Of a stretch of 7,695 bases of DNA, positions 1 through 5,328 are shown piece by piece. Position numbers and translations under genes: made by a program. Source of the stretch: Syntrophorhabdus sp. (lineage in GTDB: Bacteria; Desulfobacterota; BSN033; UBA1163). The stretch's first letter is position 1. Every line of letters starts with the position of its first letter. The notes beneath the pieces were generated by a model. That model searched no databases and was not told the DNA's origin. It saw only the letters and a program-made list of their open reading frames with translations. The stretch is taken from assembly GCA_020724025.1 (NCBI GenBank), contig DYHU01000183.1, positions 1 to 7,695 of the forward strand, given 5' to 3'.

Positions 1-155
1 CCTCTCCCCATGGGAGACTGTGTCGTAATGAGGGAAATGCAATGTTTGTCATTCTGAACGAAGTGAAGAATCTCAGAGAATCAATAAGTTATAAAACAGA
101 GATTCTTCGGCTAACGCCTCAGAATGACATTACGACACAGTCTCTGGGGGAGAGG
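1..155. repeat. Foldback (MITE/REP-like) palindromic element upstream of the permease gene
   Basis: The segment folds back on itself. The 17-base arm at 14-30 (GAGACTGTGTCGTAATG) is perfectly complementary to 128-144; the outer 1-9 (CCTCTCCCC) pairs with 147-155; inner arms 47-57 with 119-129 and 65-74 (GAAGAATCTC) with 99-108 also match. The left arm carries about 18 extra bases (31-48) missing from the right arm, so the element has either decayed or taken an insertion. The inner motif resembles a repeat I recall from many bacterial genomes, but no search was possible. There is no transposase, so a non-autonomous repeat is the best description. It may extend left of the window. Confidence 0.8.
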
Positions 156-178
156 GGAAGGGGGAGTATTGAGGTGTT

Positions 179-1210
179 ATGCAGACCCTAACACTTAAAA
201 AGGTCATCACCGTCTCTCTCCTTCTCACCCTTCTCCTGTTATTCGTCATTCTCTTCTCGGTGATGGTGGGCAGTGTGAGGGTTGAGCCCGGACGTTCCAT
301 CTCCATCCTTCTCCAGTCGCTTCTGGGCCTGACAGGGACAGAGACCGAGATGGAAAGAACGATCATTCTCTCCCTCCGGTTTCCCAGGGCTTTACTGGCA
401 GGGCTGGTCGGAGCAGGGCTCTCTGTCTCAGGCGTCATCTTCCAGGCCCTTCTGAGAAATCCTCTGGCCGATCCCTATATCCTCGGCGTTTCGAGCGGCT
501 CCGCCGTGGGAGCGATCATTGCGATTCTTCTGGGGTTGAGCACTCTGTCCTTCGGCCTTCCCCTTGCCTCCTTTGCAGGCGCGCTCATCACCATTACCCT
601 GGTCTTTTATTTCGGAAAACAGGAGGGCAAGATTCATCCCAATGTCCTGCTTCTGGCCGGGGTCATCACGGGATCCTTTCTCTCTGCCATCATCATGTTC
701 TTCCTCTCCATCTCCCAGAAGGAGGAACTCCATACGATCATCTTCTGGTTAATGGGAGACTTCAGCTTTGCAAATCCACGGGCGATTGGCATCATTCTTC
801 CTTATATTGTGGCGGGCTTTTTCATTCTCTACTATAAAGCCCGCCACTTAAACCTGATCCTTTCGGGTGAGGAGAGCGCCATGCAATTGGGCGTGGATGT
901 GGAGCGATTGAAGATCATCTCTTATCTCTCCGCTTCTCTGATCACAGCGGCCTCTGTTTCTCTGTGCGGCCTGATCGGTTTCGTGGGTCTGATCATTCCC
1001 CATTCGGTTCGGCTCCTCTTCGGGCCTGATCACCGGCTCCTCCTCCCTGCTTCAGCCCTGATCGGCGCCTCCTTTCTCATCGCCTCCGACACCCTTGCCA
1101 GAACGCTTCTGGCGCCGGTGGAGCTGCCCGTCGGTGTGATTACGGCGGCCTTTGGAGGGCCCTTCTTCATCTACCTTCTGAGGAAGAGAAAAGTGGTCAA
1201 GACGCTATGA
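179..1210 (+). CDS. FecCD/BtuC-family ABC transporter permease (cobalamin, siderophore or heme type)
   Basis: Inner-membrane permease subunit of a type II ABC importer; two copies normally form the channel that takes vitamin B12, iron-siderophore or heme from a solute-binding protein. The 343-residue length is usual for the family. The signature block is clear at about residues 67-112, including RNPLADPYILGVSSG. A cytoplasmic stretch near 230-244 (GEESAMQLGVDVERL) is where this family contacts the ATPase, and GFVGLIIPHSVR at about 267-278 and PVELPVGVITAAFGGPFF near the C-terminus are also typical. About nine or ten hydrophobic helices are visible. The ATG at 179 follows GAGGTG (171-176) closely, and another purine run lies at 160-166. 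The stop overlaps the downstream ATPase start by four bases (ATGA), implying translational coupling. Family is certain; the substrate cannot be read from sequence. A binding protein or TonB-dependent receptor gene probably lies upstream of the window. Confidence 0.95.
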   Translation: MQTLTLKKVITVSLLLTLLLLFVILFSVMVGSVRVEPGRSISILLQSLLGLTGTETEMERTIILSLRFPRALLAGLVGAGLSVSGVIFQALLRNPLADPYILGVSSGSAVGAIIAILLGLSTLSFGLPLASFAGALITITLVFYFGKQEGKIHPNVLLLAGVITGSFLSAIIMFFLSISQKEELHTIIFWLMGDFSFANPRAIGIILPYIVAGFFILYYKARHLNLILSGEESAMQLGVDVERLKIISYLSASLITAASVSLCGLIGFVGLIIPHSVRLLFGPDHRLLLPASALIGASFLIASDTLARTLLAPVELPVGVITAAFGGPFFIYLLRKRKVVKTL

Positions 1211-1992
1211 TCGATCTTCGTTCCGTCTCTTTTCGCTACCACCAGGACTGGGTTCTTCAGGATATCTCTTTCCGAATCGAAAGAGGCGAATTCATCGGCG
1301 TGATCGGTCCCAATGGCTCCGGAAAGAGCACGCTTCTTAAAACCCTCTGCCGCCTCCTCTCCCCTCAAAAGGGAGAAATCCTCCTGGATCTCGGTTCCTT
1401 GAAACAGATGAGCCAGGGGGATATTGCGAGAAAGATGGCTGTCGTGCCCCAGGAAGCCCATTCCCTCTTTCCCTTCCGTGTGATAGAGATAGTTCTGATG
1501 GGGAGATCGCCTTACCTGGGCCATCTCATGTTCGAAGGGGCGAGGGATCTGGAGATCGCAAAAAGGGCAATGGAGTGGACGGAGATCCTTCCGGTCAGTG
1601 AAAGGTCTATTGATGAACTTTCAGGCGGAGAGCGAAAGAGGGTCTTCATCGCAAGGGCATTGGCACAGGAACCGGAAGTCATCCTTCTGGACGAACCCAC
1701 GGCAAACCTGGACATCCATCACCAGGTTGATTTCCTCGATCTCATCCTGAGCCTTAACCGCGAAAAGGGACTGACGATCGTTATGGCCTCCCACGATCTG
1801 AACATCGCCTCCGAATATTGTGACCGGCTCATCCTTCTCCGGGGAGGAAGGATTTATAAAATCGGACCTCCCCGCGAGGTCATCACCAGGGAGAATATTG
1901 AAAAGGTCTACGGTTGTGAGGTATGGGTTGATGAAAATCCCGTTTCAGGGATGCCCAGAATCACTCTTTTGAAGAAAGGGGAACGATCATAG
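1207..1992 (+). CDS. ABC transporter ATP-binding protein, FecE/BtuD family
   Basis: Cytoplasmic ATPase that drives the permease encoded just upstream. All nucleotide-binding motifs are intact in the 261 residues: Walker A GPNGSGKST (34-42), Q-loop glutamine at 82 (VVPQE), ABC signature LSGGERKRV (138-146), Walker B VILLDEPTANLD (158-169) and switch histidine H196 (MASHDLN). The stretch around 88-105 (LFPFRVIEIVLMGRSPYLG) is typical of ATPases paired with FecCD permeases. The start ATG overlaps the permease stop (ATGA, 1207-1210), so the two are translated together. The usual short C-terminal extension after the switch region is present (about residues 215-261). Expected to be functional; cobalamin, siderophore and heme remain equally possible as substrate. 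Confidence 0.95.
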   Translation: MIDLRSVSFRYHQDWVLQDISFRIERGEFIGVIGPNGSGKSTLLKTLCRLLSPQKGEILLDLGSLKQMSQGDIARKMAVVPQEAHSLFPFRVIEIVLMGRSPYLGHLMFEGARDLEIAKRAMEWTEILPVSERSIDELSGGERKRVFIARALAQEPEVILLDEPTANLDIHHQVDFLDLILSLNREKGLTIVMASHDLNIASEYCDRLILLRGGRIYKIGPPREVITRENIEKVYGCEVWVDENPVSGMPRITLLKKGERS

Positions 1993-1997
1993 TTGTT

Positions 1998-2030
1998 CGA
2001 TAGTCATGAGTCGGATAGTCGGTTAGTCAA
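1998..2030. repeat. Short degenerate direct repeats (GATAGTC/GTTAGTC) in the intergenic spacer
   Basis: After the ATPase stop the spacer reads as an imperfect array of AGTC-containing units: CGATAGTC (1998-2005), GAGTCG, GGATAGTC (2013-2020) and GGTTAGTC (2021-2028). It is the only repeated structure between the transporter pair and the threonine deaminase gene. No terminator hairpin with a T-run is visible. It could be a decayed repeat or a protein-binding array; neither is shown. Confidence 0.35.
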
Positions 2031-2089
2031 ACGAGGATTTGGACAATAAGACTATGTGGCTATTAATCAGCAAAGAGCTAAAATAGTAC

Positions 2090-2095
2090 GGAGGG
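2090..2095 (+). promoter_or_regulatory. Shine-Dalgarno site that fixes the TTG start of threonine deaminase
   Basis: GGAGGG at 2090-2095 sits five bases before TTG at 2101. The upstream in-frame GTG at 2056 has no comparable site; the nearest is GAGG at 2033-2036, about 19 bases away. The strong site and the family's usual N-terminus both favour the TTG. Confidence 0.7.
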
Positions 2096-2100
2096 TTCCA

Positions 2101-3309
2101 TTGAAGCTCTGGAGAGAGATTGAACTGGCAGGAGATAAGATCGGGAAGGTGATCCTTCGGACACCGGTCATTTACTCCGAGGCACTCTCAAAGATGACCG
2201 GCAAGGAAATCTTCCTCAAGCTGGAGAACCTCCAGAAGACGGGTTCCTTCAAGATCAGAGGGGCCTACTATAAGCTCTCCCGGTTGAGCGATCCAAAGAG
2301 AGGAAGAGAGGTGGTCGCCGCCTCCGCCGGCAACCATGCTCAAGGGGTTGCCTATGCTTCATCCCTTCTGGGAATTCATTCGACCATTGTCATGCCGGAA
2401 GGCGCGCCTCTTGCCAAGCAGATGGCCACCCGGGCCTATGGCGGAGAGGTCATCCTCTTTGGCCGGAATACGGATGAGGCCCTTTGCCATGCGAGAGGGA
2501 TGGAAGAGGCAGGAAAGACATTTATCCATCCCTTTGATGACGAAGAGGTCATCGCAGGGCAGGGAACGATCGGCCTTGAGATCCTCGAAGACGTTCCGGA
2601 AGTGGAAGGGATTGTTGTGCCTGTTGGCGGCGGAGGGTTGATTTCAGGGATTGCCACGATTGTGAAGAAGAGAAAGCCCGGCGTGAAAATTATCGGGGTT
2701 CAGTCCAGCCATGCGCCAGCCGCATTGCGTTCTTTAGAGAGAAAGAGGATCGTGGAGGTGAAGGTCAAGCCGACGCTGGCCGATGGGATTGCTGTGGGAA
2801 GAATCGGAGAGGTGACCTTTCCTATCATCCAACAGAAGGTGGATGAAATGGTCACCGTCGAGGAGGAAGAGATTGCCTCTGCCATTCTCATGCTGATGGA
2901 GAGAAAGCGTCTGGTGGCAGAAGGGGCGGGCGCTTCGCCACTGGCAGCGCTGTTATCGAAGGGGATCAAAATCAAGTCAAAGAAAGTCGTTCTGGTCATC
3001 AGCGGTGGGAATATCGATGTCCACCTCCTTGACCGGATCATTGAGAAGGGCCTGACCCGGACCGGGAGGATGGCTCGTTTTGAAGTGCTTCTGAGAGATG
3101 TCCCAGGTTCTCTGACAAAACTGACCGGCCTTGTCGCTCAACACCACGCCAACATCCTCCACATCATCCATGAACGGGCGGCCCGAGATATCCCCATCGG
3201 ATTCTCAAAGGTGATCCTGATCCTTGAAACCCGTGGCCCGGACCACATCCGGCAGATCAGAGAGGGACTGAAGAAGAAGGGGTATTCGATCCAGATACTG
3301 GATCAGTGA
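2101..3309 (+). CDS. ilvA: Threonine ammonia-lyase (threonine deaminase), PLP-dependent, single C-terminal ACT domain
   Basis: Catalyses L-threonine to 2-oxobutanoate plus ammonia, the entry to isoleucine synthesis or to threonine breakdown. From the TTG start the protein is 402 residues, the usual length of the one-ACT form. The fold-type II PLP domain spans about 10-320: the Schiff-base lysine is K51 in KTGSFKIRGA, SAGNHAQG (75-82) is the substrate loop, GGGGL (176-180) binds the PLP phosphate, and SGGN (301-304) is the conserved C-terminal motif. An ACT domain follows at about 325-402 (RFEVLLRDVPGSLTKLTGL), expected to give allosteric control. It lacks the double ACT-like region of the long E. 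coli IlvA, so it is closer to TdcB-like or medium-length enzymes. The in-frame GTG at 2056 would add 15 residues and is less likely. No other isoleucine genes lie beside it. Serine/threonine dehydratase overlap is possible. Confidence 0.93.
   Translation: MKLWREIELAGDKIGKVILRTPVIYSEALSKMTGKEIFLKLENLQKTGSFKIRGAYYKLSRLSDPKRGREVVAASAGNHAQGVAYASSLLGIHSTIVMPEGAPLAKQMATRAYGGEVILFGRNTDEALCHARGMEEAGKTFIHPFDDEEVIAGQGTIGLEILEDVPEVEGIVVPVGGGGLISGIATIVKKRKPGVKIIGVQSSHAPAALRSLERKRIVEVKVKPTLADGIAVGRIGEVTFPIIQQKVDEMVTVEEEEIASAILMLMERKRLVAEGAGASPLAALLSKGIKIKSKKVVLVISGGNIDVHLLDRIIEKGLTRTGRMARFEVLLRDVPGSLTKLTGLVAQHHANILHIIHERAARDIPIGFSKVILILETRGPDHIRQIREGLKKKGYSIQILDQ
3288..3304. repeat. Perfect 7-bp-arm palindrome at the end of the threonine deaminase gene
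   Basis: GATCCAG (3288-3294), a three-base ATA loop, then CTGGATC (3298-3304), lying in the last codons before the stop at 3307-3309. No T-run follows, so it is not a standard intrinsic terminator. It may be a 3' stabilising hairpin or chance. Confidence 0.4.
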
Positions 3310-3325
3310 GTTGGGATCACACGTC

Positions 3326-3360
3326 ATTGGGGTCAGCCCTTGACTTAGGACAAATTCATT
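3326..3360. repeat. Possible remnant of a GGGGTCAG-type mobile-element end
   Basis: ATTGGGGTCAGCCCTTGACT, followed by a short AT-rich tail, resembles sequences I recall flanking IS200-like/REP-associated transposase genes in many bacteria. No transposase is nearby and no partner repeat lies in this window. The recollection is unverified, so this stays a weak call. Confidence 0.25.
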
Positions 3361-3397
3361 TTTCACAAAACAGGCATTCCTCCAACCTTTCCCATCC

Positions 3398-3461
3398 TTG
3401 ATTAAGTTTTTCATTTTCTATTAAATTTTTTCTTGCATTTGTAACTATATTCAGTTATTTT
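3398..3461 (+). promoter_or_regulatory. AT-rich promoter region of hicAB, with a 5-bp-arm inverted repeat
   Basis: The 70 bases before hicA are strongly AT-rich and hold several sigma-70-like options: TTGATT (3398-3403) with TTAAAT (3421-3426, 17-base spacer), or TTGCAT (3433-3438) with TATTTT (3456-3461, 17-base spacer). An inverted repeat TAACT(3442-3446)-N6-AGTTA(3453-3457) overlaps this area and is a candidate HicB operator, since HicB antitoxins with a DNA-binding domain usually repress their own promoter. Which promoter is used cannot be decided from sequence, and 5-bp arms may be chance. Confidence 0.4.
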
Positions 3462-3470
3462 CTTTTCAGG

Positions 3471-3704
3471 ATGGGAACAGAAAAGGACCTTGTCAGGATA
3501 AAGCAAAGCCCCAAAAGTGTAAGATTTAAAGAGTTAAAGAAGATCATTTTGGGGGCAGGATTTAAACGGGTGAATATCAGGGGCAGTCACCACGTTTATA
3601 AAAAAAGGAATAAGATTATAACTGTCGTCAAACCCCACGGAGGACAAAAACATTGTCATTGGTTGGACGTTAAAGACGTGATCAGACTCTTAGAGGAGGA
3701 TTGA
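3471..3704 (+). CDS. hicA: HicA-family mRNA interferase toxin
   Basis: Small toxin (77 residues) with the HicA double-stranded-RNA-binding-like fold, expected to cleave mRNA independently of the ribosome and to be held inactive by the adjacent HicB. The segment SPKSVRFKELKKIILGAGF (13-31) leads to the conserved GSHH (38-41), which carries the catalytic histidine, followed by HVYKK and a C-terminal helix (LDVKDVIRLLEED). Length is normal and no residue seems missing. The ATG at 3471 has only a weak AGG directly before it, and no alternative in-frame start exists between the stop at 3399-3401 and the conserved core, so toxin translation should be weak or leaderless. The gene is about 40% GC by hand count, lower than the flanking genes, which fits acquisition. 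Four bases separate its stop from hicB. Confidence in the family rests on both the motif and the HicB neighbour. Confidence 0.88.
   Translation: MGTEKDLVRIKQSPKSVRFKELKKIILGAGFKRVNIRGSHHVYKKRNKIITVVKPHGGQKHCHWLDVKDVIRLLEED
3695..3700 (+). promoter_or_regulatory. Strong Shine-Dalgarno site of hicB inside the hicA 3' end
   Basis: GGAGGA at 3695-3700 lies eight bases before the hicB ATG at 3709 and overlaps the last codons of hicA. It is much stronger than anything before hicA, so the antitoxin should be made in excess of the toxin from a shared transcript. Confidence 0.7.
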
Positions 3705-3708
3705 ACCT

Positions 3709-4068
3709 ATGAGAGAGACTAAAAAAGAAAACCTTTTAGGTTATGAGATAAAAATGATTCCGGACAGGGAATCCGGATATTTTGCTGTGAGATTTCCTGA
3801 TTTTCCCGGTATTGTCACAGGGGGATATAGCCTTGAACAAGCCATTAGAAATGCTCAGGAAGCTTTAGAATTAACCCTAGATACCATGAAGAGACATAAA
3901 CTCCCCCTTCCCACACCAAAGACACGTTTCAGTGGCCAGTTTAATGTCAGAGTCCCCAAAGACCTCCATAGAGAGTTGGTGAGAAAGGCGGAGGAGGAAG
4001 GGGTGAGCCTAAATGCACTCGTGACCTATCTCTTGTTCCAGTCTATCAAAATGGAAAAAGCCGCCTGA
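3709..4068 (+). CDS. hicB: HicB-family antitoxin with ribbon-helix-helix DNA-binding domain
   Basis: Antitoxin partner of the preceding HicA (119 residues). The N-terminal part (about 10-67) has the degraded RNase H-like HicB fold: YEIKMIPDRESGYFAVRFPD, then the FPGIVTGG turn, and the helix SLEQAIRNAQEALELTL. After a proline-rich linker (65-71) the C-terminal part (about 75-115, FNVRVPKDLHRELVRKAEEE then GVSLNALVTYLL) is a ribbon-helix-helix domain, which in this family binds the operon's own promoter. It should therefore neutralise HicA by direct contact and repress hicAB. Toxin-first order is the usual hicAB arrangement. GC is about 44% by hand count. The module looks intact, with both proteins full length. 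Confidence 0.93.
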   Translation: MRETKKENLLGYEIKMIPDRESGYFAVRFPDFPGIVTGGYSLEQAIRNAQEALELTLDTMKRHKLPLPTPKTRFSGQFNVRVPKDLHRELVRKAEEEGVSLNALVTYLLFQSIKMEKAA

Positions 4069-4204
4069 TCTTGTTTTGTAAGTGAAAGCGATGTAGAAAG
4101 TTGAGATCATCCATAAAAAGGGCCCTGTCGAGATAAATTATAGATGGCGAAAGGAAAAAGAGGGATGGGAGGAAAACAGCAGTTGCCGGATCGACTCTAT
4201 TTGA

Positions 4205-4234
4205 TTTACAGTGATCATGTAATCGTGCTATCAT
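4205..4234 (+). promoter_or_regulatory. Candidate sigma-70 promoter for the NYN-LOTUS gene
   Basis: TTTACA (4205-4210), an 18-base spacer and TATCAT (4229-4234) give a reasonable -35/-10 pair, with transcription expected to start near 4241, about 47 bases before the ATG at 4288. The rest of the 219-bp gap (4069-4287) shows no clear hicB terminator. Confidence 0.45.
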
Positions 4235-4264
4235 AACTTTAAAATTTTGTCCCATCGCTATCAT
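4227..4264. repeat. Direct repeat GCTATCAT, 30 bp apart, overlapping the -10 box
   Basis: GCTATCAT occurs at 4227-4234 and again at 4257-4264, with starts exactly 30 bases apart (about three helical turns). The first copy contains the proposed -10 box and the second lies in the leader. This spacing would suit a repressor binding one face of the helix, but an 8-bp repeat may also be chance. Confidence 0.35.
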
Positions 4265-4287
4265 CCTGAAAGAGAGAGGTATGGAAC

Positions 4288-5226
4288 ATGACAGAAGCCG
4301 AACATTCGCTGGCAGTCTTTATCGATTTTGAGAACCTCGCCCTCGGTTTCAAAGGCAAGAAGGATAAACGTTTCGAGATTCAGAAGGTCCTGGAACGTTT
4401 GGTCGAGAAGGGGAAGATCATCGTGAAGAAGGCCTATGCCGATTGGGCCGATTATTCGGAATATAAGAGACCCCTTCATGAAGCGGCCATTGAACTGATC
4501 GAGATTCCGAAGCGTGCGATGACCGGAAAAAACTCCGCGGATATCCGGCTCTGTGTGGATGCTCTCGATCTCTGTTATTCAAAGGAACACATCGACACCT
4601 TTGTCATTGTCTCCGGCGATAGCGACTTTTCACCCCTGGTCTCCAAATTGAAGGAGAATGGAAAGCGGGCGATTGGTCTCGGGATGAAGGAGTCAAGCTC
4701 CAATCTTCTGATCGGTAACTGCGATGAATTCATCTACTATGAAGATTTAGAACGCCCCATCGGCACTCCCCCAAAAATTGAGCAGGATCTGCCTGAGAAG
4801 AAGAGAGAGGCCTTTCAGCTCCTGGTCGATTCCGTAGTCGCCCTGGTCCGTGAGAATAAGGAAGTTCTGTGGTCCTCCATGGTGAAAGAGACGATCAAAC
4901 GAAAGAAACCTTCCTTTAACGAGTCCTACCATGGCTACCGGACCTTCAGCGATCTCCTTGAGGATGCCGAAAAGGAGGGGATCATTCATCTGAGAACCGA
5001 TAGCCGGAGCGGGACCTATGTGGTCGTCGGTTTTGGGAAGGAGCAGAGAAAGGGGCTATCGGAGGAATTGAAGGAGGTGAAGCCCCTGAAGGAACGGAAG
5101 ACCACCAAATCACGCTGGCGTCCCAGGCCGAGGAAGGCAAAGCCCCAGGCCTCCAAAGCCACGCCTGAAGCATCTAATGCTGTTGCCGATGCCCCCAATA
5201 CCCAGGATACAGAACCGAGCGTATAA
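4288..5226 (+). CDS. NYN-domain (PIN-like, LabA/DUF88-type) nuclease fused to an OST-HTH/LOTUS domain
   Basis: Predicted cytoplasmic RNA-processing protein of 312 residues. The NYN domain (about 5-155) shows the acidic active-site set of PIN-like nucleases: D13 in FIDFEN, D85 in KNSADIRL with D91 nearby, and D111/D113 in VSGDSDFSPLV. An OST-HTH/LOTUS domain follows (about 172-250): REAFQLLVDSVVALV, then GYRTFSDLLEDAEKEGIIHL, ending in GTYVVVGF. LOTUS domains bind RNA, with G-rich or G-quadruplex RNA reported for some. The C-terminus (about 255-312) is a disordered tail rich in Lys/Arg, then Ala/Pro/Ser. GAGAGG (4274-4279) precedes the ATG by eight bases; the ATG at 4281 is out of frame and closes within 17 codons. 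The stop uses the first two bases of the repeat that follows. All catalytic acids look intact. The RNA target is unknown and the neighbours give no hint. Confidence 0.9.
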   Translation: MTEAEHSLAVFIDFENLALGFKGKKDKRFEIQKVLERLVEKGKIIVKKAYADWADYSEYKRPLHEAAIELIEIPKRAMTGKNSADIRLCVDALDLCYSKEHIDTFVIVSGDSDFSPLVSKLKENGKRAIGLGMKESSSNLLIGNCDEFIYYEDLERPIGTPPKIEQDLPEKKREAFQLLVDSVVALVRENKEVLWSSMVKETIKRKKPSFNESYHGYRTFSDLLEDAEKEGIIHLRTDSRSGTYVVVGFGKEQRKGLSEELKEVKPLKERKTTKSRWRPRPRKAKPQASKATPEASNAVADAPNTQDTEPSV

Positions 5227-5328
5227 TCCCCCCTCCCCCTCTTGTCGCCGACGCGCCACAGCCTGCCTTCGCCGAAACGCTTCGTGCAGGCAGGCCGCTT
5301 TGGCGACGGCGCAGGGGTTGGGGGGATT
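5225..5328. repeat. Nested palindromic element between the NYN-LOTUS and beta-propeller genes ('filled' copy)
   Basis: Nested arms are visible: AATCCCCCC (5225-5233) with GGGGGGATT (5320-5328); CCCC within 5235-5239 with GGGG (5314-5317); GTCGCC (5244-5249) with GGCGAC (5302-5307); GCCTGCC (5261-5267) with GGCAGGC (5289-5295); and CGAA (5273-5276) with TTCG (5281-5284) at the tip. Its first two bases belong to the stop codon of the NYN gene, and its right end holds the likely start of the propeller gene. The outer ends match the shorter element at 7581-7619, and the inner GCCTGCC arms match the hairpin at 7548-7565. Confidence 0.75.

Noticed and set aside
2054..2086. Ten-codon frame (ATG at 2054) before the threonine deaminase gene, considered as a leader peptide
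   Set aside because: It holds no run of isoleucine or threonine codons, no ribosome binding site, and no attenuator hairpins follow it.
3361..3470. Intrinsic terminator for the threonine deaminase gene in the T-rich gap
   Set aside because: T-runs are present but no GC-rich stem immediately precedes any of them.
4144..4236. Possible 30-residue peptide upstream of the NYN-LOTUS gene
   Set aside because: No ribosome binding site, and it overlaps the proposed promoter; open frames this short are expected by chance.
4281..4331. ATG at 4281 as an alternative start before the NYN-LOTUS gene
   Set aside because: It is out of frame with the conserved protein and reaches a stop after 16 codons.
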